A stretch of 25,386 bases of DNA, taken from an uncultured Oribacterium sp. (GTDB lineage: Bacteria; Bacillota; Clostridia; Lachnospirales; Lachnospiraceae). The stretch spans positions 1 to 25,386 of the forward strand of contig CALAOB010000136.1 of assembly GCA_937927445.1 (NCBI GenBank), given 5' to 3'. A program made the position numbers and the translations under genes. Each line of letters opens with the position of its first letter. The stretch's first letter is position 1. This document shows, piece after piece, positions 13,209-22,675 of the stretch. The notes under the pieces were generated by a model. It saw only the letters and a program-made list of their open reading frames with translations. It had not been told where the DNA came from and ran no database searches.

Positions 13209-15392
13209 TCACTTCTGAATCAGTGTAAAGGTCTTCGCTGTGTTGTCTGCCTTGATAACCGGCATCGGGAGGCCGGCGTACATGAGGCTCGCGCCCGTCA
13301 ATTCGAGGCCGAGCTCCGGGATCGTATACACGGCATCCGCGTCGAGGCCACGCAGACGGATATAGATGATACCCTTGTTTGCGCTGCTGCGAAGCTGTAC
13401 GAAGCTGAAGACGGCGCTCTTCTGATCGTCGGCCACCGACATGAAGGCGACGAATTCGTTCCCTACATCGGTCAGGCGATAGTAGTGGCCGAAGGCGCTC
13501 GTCAGTGCGTGCGCCTGATAGTACTGAATCTGGCGCTTCACGGCTTCCTTCTCATCATCCGTGAGCTCATTCGGATCGAGCTCGTATCCGAAGGTGCCAT
13601 AGTAAGCAAGTGTCGCTCTCGTATCGATCGATACACTGCGCCCGGTCTGCTGATTCGGGCAGACGGAAACATGCGCACCCATGACGGATGGTGGATAGAA
13701 GAAAGAGCTGCCGTGCTGGATGCTGATACGTTCGATTGCATCTGTATCATCGGAGCACCAGATCTGAGGTGCATAGTAGAGCACGCCCATATCGAAGCGT
13801 CCGCCGCCACCACAGCAGCCCTCGAAGCGGATCTGCGGGAAGGTGGAGGTGAGCTTCTCCATCAGCTTATAGAATCCGAGTACATAGCGGTGGCAGAGCT
13901 CGCCCTGGCGATCTGCCGGCAGTGCCTGTGAGAAACGATCTGTCATACTGCGATTCATATCCCACTTGATATAGTCAATGTCGGCATCCTTAAACTCGTC
14001 ATAAATCTGCTTAAACATGTAATCGACGACTTCATCCCTGCTGTAATCGAGGATCAGCTGATAGCGCTGCCGGCTCGGCTTTCTTCCCGGGATGGCGATG
14101 CACCAGTCCGGATGCTCTTCATAGAGCCGGGAGTCTTCACTGACCATCTCCGGCTCGATCCAGATGCCGAACCTGAGTCCCAGACCATGAATTCGCTTTG
14201 CGAAGCCGGCGATGCCGCTCGGAAGTTTCTCCAGATTACACTGCCAGTCACCGAGGCCACGGAACTCATTCGTTCTGCGGCCAAACCAGCCGTCGTCCAT
14301 GACGAACATCTCGACGCCGAGCTCCTTACCCGCAGCTGCGATCTGCATGAGCTGCTCCTCATCGAAATCGATCATGGTTGCTTCCCAGTTATTCAGCAGC
14401 ACCGGACAGCGCTGGTCCTCGAACTGTCCCGGAATCAGGAAATGCCGTACGACATCATGATAATGATGGCTTAAGCCGGTGAGCCCCTCTGCGCTGAAGG
14501 ACATCACCGCCTCCGGGGTTGCAAAGGCTTCACCCGGATGTAGCTTCCAGTAGAAGGTGTCCGGATGAATGCCGGCTACCACACGTGTCTGCTTGAAATC
14601 ATTGACCTCGACCGTGATTTGGAAGTTTCCACTGTAGACGAGGGCTACGCCATAGCAGTCACCGGCTGTCTCCGTCGCCTCATGATCACATAACACGATG
14701 GTCGGATTATAGTAGTGACTGGAAATACCGCGGATACTGTCGACGACGGTCTTACCGTGACGCACCGGTGTACGCTGTGCATTGCGCTCATGTCCCCAGC
14801 TGCCGTAAAAATCGATCTGATCCATCTGATCCGTCGGGAAGCTGAGGCAGGTGGAGTGCGCGGCATGAAGGGTGATTGCCGTATCTTCCAGGTTTCGGAT
14901 CACCGCATGACGAGTGATCACATCACAGCTCTCAAGTACGCCGTAGAACAGGGTCACTTCCACCCTTGTCGCGATGTCCTGCAGCACAACCTCCAGGGTC
15001 ATCCAGTCACCGCCCTTATTGCGGAGAGACGGCATACCGTCGATGGTATATTTTCCAGGGTAGATACGATGCGATACATACCGGAAATCGATGCAGTTGG
15101 ATCCATCTGCGTGGATGACACTGCAAGCTGAGGTCTTAAAATCCGAGACGCCGAAGCCCGGATATTCCTGCTCGAGTACGTCGAGACACAGGGTGCGGTC
15201 CTGCTTCATCTCATGTGGATTTGCCTCGAAGCCGTGACGCAGGCGGACCGGGATGTAATCCACAGCCTCCTCCACTCTCCTTCCGTAATACAGGTGCTCC
15301 AGAAATCCGAATTCCGCCACGCGGAACTGATAGCTGCTGTTCTTTGTATTTAACAAAAACTCCTTTTTTTCTTTATTATAAATGATGCTCAT
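13209..15392 (-). CDS. Alpha-galactosidase, glycoside hydrolase family 36
   Basis: Hydrolyses terminal alpha-1,6-galactose from melibiose, raffinose and related oligosaccharides, probably in the cytoplasm since no signal peptide is seen. 727 residues, the usual length. LLNNWEAT (332-339) and MDDGWFGRR (365-373) form the active-site wall; the nucleophile D478 lies in YIKWDMNRSM and the acid/base D548 in CSDDTDAIERI, the same numbers as I recall for Geobacillus stearothermophilus AgaA/AgaB. CCGGGGRFDMG (526-536) binds substrate. ATG 15392 is chosen because GGAGG lies five bases upstream; ATG 15404 is in frame but lacks a site. It follows the two permease genes, so imported oligosaccharide would be its substrate. 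Confidence 0.96.
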   Translation of the reverse strand: MSIIYNKEKKEFLLNTKNSSYQFRVAEFGFLEHLYYGRRVEEAVDYIPVRLRHGFEANPHEMKQDRTLCLDVLEQEYPGFGVSDFKTSACSVIHADGSNCIDFRYVSHRIYPGKYTIDGMPSLRNKGGDWMTLEVVLQDIATRVEVTLFYGVLESCDVITRHAVIRNLEDTAITLHAAHSTCLSFPTDQMDQIDFYGSWGHERNAQRTPVRHGKTVVDSIRGISSHYYNPTIVLCDHEATETAGDCYGVALVYSGNFQITVEVNDFKQTRVVAGIHPDTFYWKLHPGEAFATPEAVMSFSAEGLTGLSHHYHDVVRHFLIPGQFEDQRCPVLLNNWEATMIDFDEEQLMQIAAAGKELGVEMFVMDDGWFGRRTNEFRGLGDWQCNLEKLPSGIAGFAKRIHGLGLRFGIWIEPEMVSEDSRLYEEHPDWCIAIPGRKPSRQRYQLILDYSRDEVVDYMFKQIYDEFKDADIDYIKWDMNRSMTDRFSQALPADRQGELCHRYVLGFYKLMEKLTSTFPQIRFEGCCGGGGRFDMGVLYYAPQIWCSDDTDAIERISIQHGSSFFYPPSVMGAHVSVCPNQQTGRSVSIDTRATLAYYGTFGYELDPNELTDDEKEAVKRQIQYYQAHALTSAFGHYYRLTDVGNEFVAFMSVADDQKSAVFSFVQLRSSANKGIIYIRLRGLDADAVYTIPELGLELTGASLMYAGLPMPVIKADNTAKTFTLIQK

Positions 15393-15421
15393 AACCGCCT
15401 CCATCTATTTCTACAACGATA

Positions 15422-15468
15422 GCCAGGCCCCAACAATTACTTCTATTTCATTGCGTGATTGGCCTGGC
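15422..15468 (-). other. Intercistronic stem-loop between permease and alpha-galactosidase genes
   Basis: GCCAGGCC (15422-15429) and GGCCTGGC (15461-15468) form an 8-bp stem with a 31-base loop; no strong T-run follows. It sits in the 88-base gap upstream of the alpha-galactosidase gene. It could be a processing site or partial attenuator separating transporter and enzyme expression. Confidence 0.5.
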
Positions 15469-15480
15469 CATAAACATATT

Positions 15481-16296
15481 TTATTTAATTGCGCTATCCA
15501 CCATACCCTGGATGAAATACTTCTGCAGGAAGAGGAAGAGCACGATAACCGGCAGGATACCGATAAACGCAGCCGCAGCGGCACCGTTCATATTCGCTGC
15601 ATCGGCAGAGAAGAATCCGGCGATGGCGAGCGTAACCGTCTTCATCTTCGGTGACTGAAGAAGGTAGAGTGCGAACTGATAGTTGTTCCAGCAGTACACA
15701 CCCGTGATGATGATAACGGATGCAGTGACCGGCTTTAGCTGTGGCAGAATAATCCTGAAGAAGGTCTGGATCGGACCACAGCCGTCGATGGCTGCTGCTT
15801 CCTCCAGCGCCACCGGTATCGTCGTGATGAAGTTGCAGTACAGGAAGATACTGGTCGGCAGCTGGAAGGTGACGAGCGCCACGATGATGCCCCAGTAGGT
15901 GTTGATACCGCCGATATTCGCCATAAAGGAGTAGAGCGGTACCAGGATACTGAGTGGCGGAATCATCATGACGCCCATGATGAAGCCCTTCACGATGACG
16001 TTCAGCTTACTCTTGTTTCGTGCGATCGGATAGGCTGCCATCGCTCCGATCACTGCGATCAGGACGATGGAAATGCCGGTAATCAGGATGGTGTTTTTCA
16101 GGGCCAGCATCATGCCGCTCTTTTCGAGCGCTGTATGGAGGTTTTTCGTATAGATGTAGCCCGGAAGCACCCATCGCGACGAGTGGTCATACGGCGATTT
16201 GAAGGCCAGTCCGATGACCATATAAATCGGGATGATGTGGAGGAGAATGATAAAAAACGCCAGGATATATTTCCAGAGATTCGATTTTTTCTGCAT
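15481..16296 (-). CDS. Carbohydrate ABC transporter permease, MalG/LacG type
   Basis: Inner-membrane permease of the CUT1 sugar importer family, 271 residues, six predicted helices (first at about 10-30). The EAA loop that docks the ATPase is seen at residues 165-189 (EEAAAIDGCGPIQTFF..ILP). It overlaps the preceding permease stop by one base (TAATG), showing translational coupling. No ATP-binding subunit is encoded nearby; CUT1 cassettes of this kind in Firmicutes commonly share an MsmX-like ATPase encoded elsewhere. Given the adjacent alpha-galactosidase, alpha-galactosides such as raffinose or melibiose are the likely cargo, by inference. Confidence 0.94.
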   Translation of the reverse strand: MQKKSNLWKYILAFFIILLHIIPIYMVIGLAFKSPYDHSSRWVLPGYIYTKNLHTALEKSGMMLALKNTILITGISIVLIAVIGAMAAYPIARNKSKLNVIVKGFIMGVMMIPPLSILVPLYSFMANIGGINTYWGIIVALVTFQLPTSIFLYCNFITTIPVALEEAAAIDGCGPIQTFFRIILPQLKPVTASVIIITGVYCWNNYQFALYLLQSPKMKTVTLAIAGFFSADAANMNGAAAAAFIGILPVIVLFLFLQKYFIQGMVDSAIK

Positions 16297-17168
16297 TATA
16301 CATCCACCTCCCGCTTGTCGAAGAATTTGATAACCACGTTACTGACGATCATGATCAGCAGGAAGGATGCGATACCGATGGCAGACGCATAACCTGCGGA
16401 CTGAGCCGAGAAGTACTGATTGGTTACGAGTGTTGAAAGTGAGTGGGTCGAGAAGCCCGGTCCACCACTGGTGAGCGCCATGACGAGATCGAAGAGCTTC
16501 AGTCCACCGATGAGGTTCAGGATGGTCGACGACGAAATCGCCGGCATCAGTAACGGCAGAGAGATATTTTTGAAGATCTCGACAGCATTGGCACCGTCCA
16601 GCTTCGCTGCCTCATAGTACATACTCGGTACGTTCTGTAAGCCGGCGAGGTAAATGACCATGGAGACGCCCACGAACTGGATGGAGTTGACGATGACGAT
16701 GATCGCGATGGCTGCATTCGAGCTCGACAGCAGATCCACCGGCTCACGTCCGAGCCAGATGAGGATGTCGTTCAGCGCACCACCATCGTACTGGAACACG
16801 AAGTACATGATGTAGCCCATGATGAGGGAGGCAATCATGACCGGCATATAGATGACGGTTCGAACGATGGCACGTCCCCGGAACTTCGTGTTCAGAAACA
16901 GAGCATACGCGAGACCCAGGATGTTCTGGATGATCGTACTCACGATGCCATAGATCAGAGTGTTGACCAGTGCGGTCTTTACGTTCGGATCCTTCAGGAG
17001 GCGAACATAGTTATTCATTCCTACAAGCTTCATGGTCTGGGAATATCCGTTCCAGTTGGTAAAGGATATTCTTATACCATGCAGGAACGGATAGATTACG
17101 AAAACCAGGAACAGTACAACGGCAGGAATGTAAAACAGATTGATTACTCCCTTTTTTTGTACCTTCAT
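16296..17168 (-). CDS. Carbohydrate ABC transporter permease, MalF/LacF type
   Basis: Partner permease of the same CUT1 importer, 290 residues with six predicted helices (first at about 11-29, IPAVVLFLVFVIYPF). The EAA loop is at residues 184-208 (YYEAAKLDGANAVEIFKNISLPLL region). It starts four bases after the solute-binding protein stop, with AGGAG inside the 3' end of that gene, so the three transport genes are one operon. It lacks the extra periplasmic loop of enteric MalF, as is usual in Gram-positive homologues. Confidence 0.94.
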   Translation of the reverse strand: MKVQKKGVINLFYIPAVVLFLVFVIYPFLHGIRISFTNWNGYSQTMKLVGMNNYVRLLKDPNVKTALVNTLIYGIVSTIIQNILGLAYALFLNTKFRGRAIVRTVIYMPVMIASLIMGYIMYFVFQYDGGALNDILIWLGREPVDLLSSSNAAIAIIVIVNSIQFVGVSMVIYLAGLQNVPSMYYEAAKLDGANAVEIFKNISLPLLMPAISSSTILNLIGGLKLFDLVMALTSGGPGFSTHSLSTLVTNQYFSAQSAGYASAIGIASFLLIMIVSNVVIKFFDKREVDV

Positions 17169-17172
17169 TTAA

Positions 17173-18501
17173 TTACTCCTGTGCTTTCTTCTCTTCGTAG
17201 CTGTTCTTCATCTGAGCGACAGCATCTTCTGTTGCGTTCTTCTGTCCGGAAAGAATGGTGCCACCAGTTACACAAAGATCATTCCACATACCACTCGGAA
17301 GGTACTTGCGATCGAAGTACGGAATGTTCAGGATCTCCGCGTTGTTTGCGTACTTACCGTAGAATGCCTCGAGACGTCCGGTATCACTCTCGACGTTGTC
17401 CAGACCGGATGGCATACCGCACTTGGTTGCGAGTCTTCCACAGATGTCCTCTCTCGCCATAAACTCCATAAACTTCTTCACTTCCTCTGGATGCTCGGTG
17501 GTCTTGGACATACCGATCGCAAAGTGCTCTCCGGTCATAAGGGAAGTCTTTAATCCAGCCTCACGTGCAGGCAGCGGCATGAAACCGACCTCGGTATCCG
17601 GATTCTGCACATACATCTCAGAGATTGCTGAAGCGGAGTTGAACATGAATGCAGACTTCTCTGCAGCCATCGCCTTGACGCCGGTCATGAAATCGGAGGT
17701 TACGGCATCCTTATTGAAGTAGCCTGCCTCGTTCCAGCCTGCCACCTTATCTACGACTACATTCCACTTCGACCAGTCGAAGGAACCGTCGAGCAGCGCC
17801 TGCTGATTCGCCTCATCCTCGTTGGTGATGAAGGTCGGCGCGATGAAGTCAAGCAGGTTTCCGAAGGTGTAGCTGTCCTTACCACCGATCTGGATCGGGG
17901 TCTTGCCGATGGCCTTCACCTTTTCGCAGGCCGCATCGAAGTCATCCCAGGTCTTCAGATCGTCGACATTGACGCCCGCCTCATTCAGAACGTTTACGTT
18001 GTATACAACGCCGGTGAGATCCATATCGATCGGAAGTGTGTAGAGATTACCCTCTGCATCGGTGATCTGCTCCGCGATAGACGGCGAAATATGATCTGCA
18101 AACTCGAACTCGTTCAGCGGCTGGAGGTACTCTGCATAACGCGCCACTGCCCAGCCGTGGGTCGTCCATACATCCGGAAGCTGCTGAGAAGCCATTCTGG
18201 TCTTCATGATATCGGAGAAGTTACTTCCCGGCATGATCGCCTCGACGCCGATGCCGGTCTCCTCGGTGAACTGCTTGCAGACAGCCTGCACCTCATCACT
18301 GATCGCCTCACCATTCAGATTGTATAAGAACTCAAGCGTAACGTCGCTCTTCGGCGCATCCTTCTCTTCCTTGTCTGTCTGCTCTGCCTTCGCGGTCGTC
18401 TCAGCGGCCTCGGTGGTCTTCGGCTCTTCCGGAGCCTTCGAACATGCTACAGATGTCACTGCCATCGCTGCGATCAGCATGGAGATAGCGAATTTCTTCA
18501 T
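17173..18501 (-). CDS. Extracellular sugar-binding lipoprotein (SBP_bac_1 family)
   Basis: Captures sugar outside the cell and delivers it to the two permeases. 442 residues with a lipoprotein signal (residues 1-20, VTSVAC, C20 the lipidated residue), an acidic Thr/Glu/Lys linker to about residue 50, then a CUT1 binding fold. ATG 18501 is preferred over ATG 18507 because GGAAGG lies eight bases upstream of it but only two from the earlier one. First gene of the minus-strand operon, divergent from the yesM/yesN-like pair. Alpha-galactosides are the likely ligand from context; residues contacting sugar cannot be read off here. Confidence 0.95.
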   Translation of the reverse strand: MKKFAISMLIAAMAVTSVACSKAPEEPKTTEAAETTAKAEQTDKEEKDAPKSDVTLEFLYNLNGEAISDEVQAVCKQFTEETGIGVEAIMPGSNFSDIMKTRMASQQLPDVWTTHGWAVARYAEYLQPLNEFEFADHISPSIAEQITDAEGNLYTLPIDMDLTGVVYNVNVLNEAGVNVDDLKTWDDFDAACEKVKAIGKTPIQIGGKDSYTFGNLLDFIAPTFITNEDEANQQALLDGSFDWSKWNVVVDKVAGWNEAGYFNKDAVTSDFMTGVKAMAAEKSAFMFNSASAISEMYVQNPDTEVGFMPLPAREAGLKTSLMTGEHFAIGMSKTTEHPEEVKKFMEFMAREDICGRLATKCGMPSGLDNVESDTGRLEAFYGKYANNAEILNIPYFDRKYLPSGMWNDLCVTGGTILSGQKNATEDAVAQMKNSYEEKKAQE

Positions 18502-18563
18502 AATCATTTCCTTCCTTTTCTTTCGTTTCTTCGTGTGTAAAGCGCGCTTTTTGATGTAAGACC

Positions 18564-18592
18564 ATTCTAACAGGACACAGATCCATCTTGAA
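18564..18592 (-). promoter_or_regulatory. Probable promoter of the sugar-binding protein operon
   Basis: On the minus strand TTCAAG (18592-18587), 17 bases, TAGAAT (18569-18564) with an upstream TGT giving an extended -10. The weak -35 fits a promoter needing an activator such as the divergent YesN-like regulator. The 12-nt palindrome AAAGCGCGCTTT (18539-18550) lies just downstream of the predicted start and could be an operator. Confidence 0.5.
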
Positions 18593-18658
18593 GTGACTCA
18601 ATTCTACACTTTGGTACTCGATTCTTGGATTAGGACAATGTCTACGACCGGAAGGCAG

Positions 18659-18687
18659 TTGACGTGGCGGATTGATTCAAATATTAT
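18659..18687 (+). promoter_or_regulatory. Probable promoter of the yesM/yesN-like genes
   Basis: TTGACG (18659-18664), 17 bases, TATTAT (18682-18687): a good vegetative promoter. The predicted start near 18694 leaves about 47 bases before the ATG, with GGAGGAG close to it. Confidence 0.7.
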
Positions 18688-18740
18688 AAACATGAATTGT
18701 GAGCATACGTACTTTTTGTGAATTTTGACGGAGGAGAAGA

Positions 18741-20504
18741 ATGCGCCGGTCCCAGAGCTTCCAGAATAAACTCGTCCTTCTGTTTCTTTTCAGTATCATC
18801 CTGCCGATTTCGATTCTGTCATCCTGCCTTGCGTACTACCTGCAAAAACGGATCCTGAAGGAGAACGAAACCTACTTCTCGACGACGCTGTATGAAATTT
18901 CCAGTAATATGGGTACCTACTTTTCCGACCTGCAGCACATGTCACTCACACCGTATATTTATGACGATATCATCAATTTTTATACAGCGGTCGACAATGC
19001 ACAGTACACGAAAGAGGGACCGGCGAACTATCGCGTCGAGTCCTATCGGCAGAACTATATATTCTGTATGCAGCGTCTCATGATCACCTCACGCGATGAT
19101 ATACTCTCGATTTCTTTCATGCCGAAGAATCCGAAGAATCCGTTGATTCTGACGACGAGCCGGAACCGGGACCTCCTGGAAACGTCGGATTATCGCTATA
19201 ATGATCAATACTGGTTTGCAGATGGATTTTTGCTCGATGAGCCGTTCCGCTACTCCATCACGGAGCCGCTGCCGTTTATAAGCACGCAGTCCGAGGTTAT
19301 CGCAACCTTCCACACGGTGAAGAATATTTATACAAAACGAAAGCTCGGTGTTCTGCGCATCGACTCATCGCTCGCACCGATCCAGGGGATGTTTGACAGC
19401 GTCGAGCTGACACCTCACTCCGGCTTCATCATCGTCGATCAGGACGGCAAGCCGATTTATCACGAGGGCTATCTTGATGAGGAAACGATACCGTATCTTC
19501 TGGGGGAAGATTCGAACATTCAGACCTCGAGCGATACCTATCTGCGCTATCAGCGCAGCATCAAGGGCATGCCGTGGACCCTGGTATTCCTCTCATCCCA
19601 TCATGACAGCATGCAGTCGATTCTTCTCATCTGGACCCTTGCTGCGATCCTCAGTGTGCTGACCATCATCGCCGGCTGCCTCTTCTTCCGGAAAAACTCC
19701 CAGAAGACGACGGTCGTACTGAACTCAATTCTAAGTGCGATGACCTCTGCATCGAAAGGCGATCTCGATGTCCATATCCCGGAGGAGCTCATCTCAAAGG
19801 GTGATTTCTATGTCGCCGATGAGTTCACGATGATCGGAGAGCATCTGAATGAAATGATCCATCAGCTGGACCTCTACATTCAGCGCTCCTATAAATACGA
19901 GATCCAGCGGCAGGAAGCGGAGTACCGGGCTCTGCAGAGTCAGATCAATCCGCACTTCCTCTATAACACGCTGAACTGCTTCGTTTCACTCAACCGTCTC
20001 GGAATGAAGAAGGAACTCGAGGAGGGCATACTGCAGCTGACGCACATCTTCCGCTATACCTGCAGCAATCAGAAAATGACCACCGTTGCCCAGGAGCTTC
20101 AGTTCTGCACAGAATACTGCGATCTCATGAAGCTGCGCTTCGATGAGCGTGTAAGCTACGTATGCAGCTGTGCAGAAGATGCCAGCGACATCGAAATCCC
20201 GCGTCTTCTGATTCAGCCATTCGTCGAAAATGCGATGAAACACGGTATGGATCCGGATGGACGGTCGGTCACCATATGGACGGACGCCTGCATTGACCAT
20301 GGCACGCTGGTGCTCACGATAAAGAATAACGGCATCCCGATCGACCTCGCAGCGCTGCGCGCATCGGAGCATGTCGGTATCACGAATGTCGAGAACCGCC
20401 TGAAGATCTTCCATCCGGAGGCACAGCTCGACATCGCGCTCGAGGACGGTATCACTCGCTTTACGATAAATATACCGATGAGCAATGCGGATGCACCGAT
20501 ATGA
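18741..20504 (+). CDS. YesM-like sensor histidine kinase
   Basis: Membrane sensor of the HPK8/YesM group, 587 residues. First membrane helix at about 11-34, a large extracellular sensing region, second helix at about 294-316, a HAMP-like segment, the His_kinase domain with NPHFLYNTLNC (phosphorylated His near 404), and a HATPase domain with QPFVENAMKHG (about 492-502). It should phosphorylate the response regulator encoded next. Strong GGAGGAG site before ATG. It is divergent from the sugar transport operon, the usual place for YesM/YesN pairs that respond to carbohydrate; the ligand itself is unknown. Confidence 0.96.
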   Translation: MRRSQSFQNKLVLLFLFSIILPISILSSCLAYYLQKRILKENETYFSTTLYEISSNMGTYFSDLQHMSLTPYIYDDIINFYTAVDNAQYTKEGPANYRVESYRQNYIFCMQRLMITSRDDILSISFMPKNPKNPLILTTSRNRDLLETSDYRYNDQYWFADGFLLDEPFRYSITEPLPFISTQSEVIATFHTVKNIYTKRKLGVLRIDSSLAPIQGMFDSVELTPHSGFIIVDQDGKPIYHEGYLDEETIPYLLGEDSNIQTSSDTYLRYQRSIKGMPWTLVFLSSHHDSMQSILLIWTLAAILSVLTIIAGCLFFRKNSQKTTVVLNSILSAMTSASKGDLDVHIPEELISKGDFYVADEFTMIGEHLNEMIHQLDLYIQRSYKYEIQRQEAEYRALQSQINPHFLYNTLNCFVSLNRLGMKKELEEGILQLTHIFRYTCSNQKMTTVAQELQFCTEYCDLMKLRFDERVSYVCSCAEDASDIEIPRLLIQPFVENAMKHGMDPDGRSVTIWTDACIDHGTLVLTIKNNGIPIDLAALRASEHVGITNVENRLKIFHPEAQLDIALEDGITRFTINIPMSNADAPI

Positions 20505-20597
20505 TGCCCCGTGCGGTGCAGAGCGTGCACATCTTCATGCATGGCGCTGCACCTTACCCAACTGGACGGGCGTCCCTGGAAACAGAAAGGAACAACT

Positions 20598-22001
20598 ATG
20601 AACATCGTTCTCGCAGATGACGAGCGACTGCCACGTTTAGGCTTAAAAAGTATGATCGAAGAGCTCTATCCGGAGCAGCACAGCTTCATCGAAGTTACGA
20701 ATGGCGAGGAACTGCTGATGTACGTCGCAGATCACACGCCGGATGTGATTTTCCTCGATATTCATATGCCGAAGCTCTCCGGTCTGGATGCCTTCGCCGA
20801 ATTTCACACGAAGGATATTCCGGTCGTGATGCTGACCGGCTATGCAGAGTTCGCCTATGCACAGAAAGCGCTTACCTATGGCGCGATCGAATACCTCCTG
20901 AAACCGGCAGCGCTCGAGGATATTCGGAAGGTCATGGAAAAAATCATGGCCCGGAAGCAGAAGGAGCTTGCGCTATATCAGAAGGATTATGAGCTCGAGT
21001 GTAAAAAAATACTGGATCTCTACTTCTCGATCCAGTTTATCCAGCAGCCGAAATATGTGCAGCCACCCTATACCGTTATGGTCTTTTACTTCGATCATGA
21101 CCCGAAGTCCTCAAAAAAGAATAATTTTGATCTGCTATCCGCTTCGCTTGCAGCATTGTCAGAGACACATTCCTTCCCTTGCGGCTGTAGTTTTCTCCCG
21201 AGTGGAGAGTTCATCTACATCACGAGCGGCCAGCTGCCACGCACGCTCATCCGTCCTGTCCCGGAGGATTTCCAGAAGCTCTCCTCCTGCCTCGCCACCG
21301 GCTTCGTTTACTATGCTGATTCCATCGAGGAGCTGCTCCTTCGCATCCGCGATGTTCAGAATCTCGAGAGCATCCGCCTCTGCACTTCACTCGGAAAATG
21401 CATCTTCCTCGACGAGCTGAAGTCACAGGAAGTCTTCCTGCCGCTCTCAACGCTGCTCGATAAGGCGATTCTCGCCCTGCAGCTGCAGGATTCGGTGACC
21501 CTGCATAAGGCACTTGCGGATCTCCGGAACCTGAAGCATGGCGATGCACTGCTCTCACAGTGCGATACATCCCTCGCGCGGGTCTTCGAGCTCACCTTCC
21601 ATCGCTCTGTCGCGACCAGCTCGATCACGCAGCTTGCAGACAGTATCCAGCAGCTCTACAACAGTGATAATGCACCGGACATCATCGAGAAAATCAATCT
21701 GTATGTCGACGAGAATTACATGAACCAGATCGGCATCAATACGATTTCCGATCTTCTCGGCATCTCACCAAATTATCTGAGCAAGACTTATAAGCTGAAG
21801 ACAGGAGAGAACTTCACTGACTACCTCACGACGGTGCGTATGCAGAAGGCCCTCGAGCTGGTCGCTGCGGGCCGATGCAGGACTGTACGGGAGCTCTCTG
21901 AAAGCGTCGGCTATTTCAGCACCCGCTACTTCACGAAGCTCTTCATGAAAGCCACCGGCGTCACCCCATCCGAGTACCTGAAGCAGCACCTGCCGCTGTA
22001 G
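20598..22001 (+). CDS. YesN-like response regulator with AraC-type DNA-binding domain
   Basis: 467-residue cytoplasmic regulator. The N-terminal receiver has D7/D8, phosphoacceptor D54 in FLDIHMPKLSG, a Thr near 79 and Lys near 102 (YLLKPA). A middle region of about 120-360 has no domain I can name. The C-terminal double helix-turn-helix of AraC type is at about 370-467 (ISDLLGISPNYLSK; VGYFSTRYFTKLFMKATGVTPSEY). ATG 20598 is used because AAAGGA precedes it and it begins the receiver; the frame is open further upstream. It is probably phosphorylated by the preceding kinase and activates the divergent sugar operon. No convincing terminator follows. Confidence 0.95.
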   Translation: MNIVLADDERLPRLGLKSMIEELYPEQHSFIEVTNGEELLMYVADHTPDVIFLDIHMPKLSGLDAFAEFHTKDIPVVMLTGYAEFAYAQKALTYGAIEYLLKPAALEDIRKVMEKIMARKQKELALYQKDYELECKKILDLYFSIQFIQQPKYVQPPYTVMVFYFDHDPKSSKKNNFDLLSASLAALSETHSFPCGCSFLPSGEFIYITSGQLPRTLIRPVPEDFQKLSSCLATGFVYYADSIEELLLRIRDVQNLESIRLCTSLGKCIFLDELKSQEVFLPLSTLLDKAILALQLQDSVTLHKALADLRNLKHGDALLSQCDTSLARVFELTFHRSVATSSITQLADSIQQLYNSDNAPDIIEKINLYVDENYMNQIGINTISDLLGISPNYLSKTYKLKTGENFTDYLTTVRMQKALELVAAGRCRTVRELSESVGYFSTRYFTKLFMKATGVTPSEYLKQHLPL

Positions 22002-22059
22002 ACACGATGTAAAACAAAATCGACCATTACACCTGCGGTCTCAATACACTGTTCACACT

Positions 22060-22110
22060 CTACAGGCTTGTAAATTCGATAAAATTCCGCAGTATCTGTG
22101 CATCGTCGAT
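22060..22110 (-). pseudogene. Degenerate remnant of the trpG 3' end
   Basis: On the minus strand this reads DIDDAQILRNFIEFTSL and stops in CTGTAG. The real trpG ends DGAQMLRNFIEL, also CTGTAG. AATTCCGCAG-x-ATCTG-x-GC is shared at the DNA level with 23111-23132. A TAA stop lies just upstream in frame, so only about 17 codons remain. The rest of the 22002-22303 gap holds no gene, only the two promoters of the toxin-antitoxin pair. Confidence 0.6.
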
Positions 22111-22159
22111 ATCTTACTCTCACGTGAAAATAATCCCTCGCACATACAAGAACATGTGT

Positions 22160-22281
22160 TTGCAAAAACGTAAGAAATATGATACAATCAGAAGTATAAA
22201 TTTATCGTATTTACATACCCGAATACAGTCAAATACAACCATACCTTTTCGGTTGAAATCTACTATTGAATAGGGTAAAAT
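22160..22281 (+). promoter_or_regulatory. Two tandem promoters of the toxin-antitoxin pair
   Basis: P1: TTGCAA (22160-22165), 17 bases, TACAAT (22183-22188). P2: TTGAAA (22253-22258), 17 bases, TAAAAT (22276-22281). The spacer of P2 contains CTATT-G-AATAG (22263-22273), a plausible binding site for the antitoxin as autorepressor. The region is clearly more AT-rich than its surroundings. Confidence 0.65.
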
Positions 22282-22303
22282 CTATTTTGTAAGAGGAGGA
22301 CTA

Positions 22304-22675
22304 ATGTTTGAACGTGAAATTGCAAGGACATTCATTCAAACCACAGAATTTACGAAGCAGTGGAAAAATCTGGGATTTGACGACGAAGACCTTCGGCAGC
22401 TGGAGCTTCTGATATTACAGCGTCCCGATATCGGTCCCGTGATGGAGGGAACCGGCGGTCTTCGAAAAATGAGATTTGCATACGAAGGAAGAGGGAAAAG
22501 CGGAAGTGCCAGATTCTGCTATGTCGATTTTATATGCTTGGAAACAGTCTATTTAATCACCGCTTTTCCTAAAAATGAAAAAGAAAATCTCTCAAAAGCA
22601 GAGAGAAATGAAATTAAGAAACGTTTGAGCATTCTGCTTGGAGAATTAAAAAAGGAGGAGTTCACGAATGAGTAG
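22304..22675 (+). CDS. RelE/HigB2-type toxin
   Basis: Predicted ribosome-associated mRNA interferase of the RelE superfamily, HigB2 branch, 123 residues. Seen: the PVMEGTGGLRKMRFA block, GRGKSGSARFCYVDF and YLITAFPKNEKENLSKAE, which follow the pattern of Vibrio HigB2 (GTGGLRKIRVA, GKGKRGGSRI, LLTIYGKNE). AGGAGG precedes ATG. It overlaps the antitoxin gene by eight bases, and toxin precedes antitoxin, as in hig systems. Codon and base composition are AT-rich compared with the neighbouring genes, suggesting acquisition by transfer. It is intact, with a basic, lysine-rich C-terminus. Confidence 0.88.
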   Translation: MFEREIARTFIQTTEFTKQWKNLGFDDEDLRQLELLILQRPDIGPVMEGTGGLRKMRFAYEGRGKSGSARFCYVDFICLETVYLITAFPKNEKENLSKAERNEIKKRLSILLGELKKEEFTNE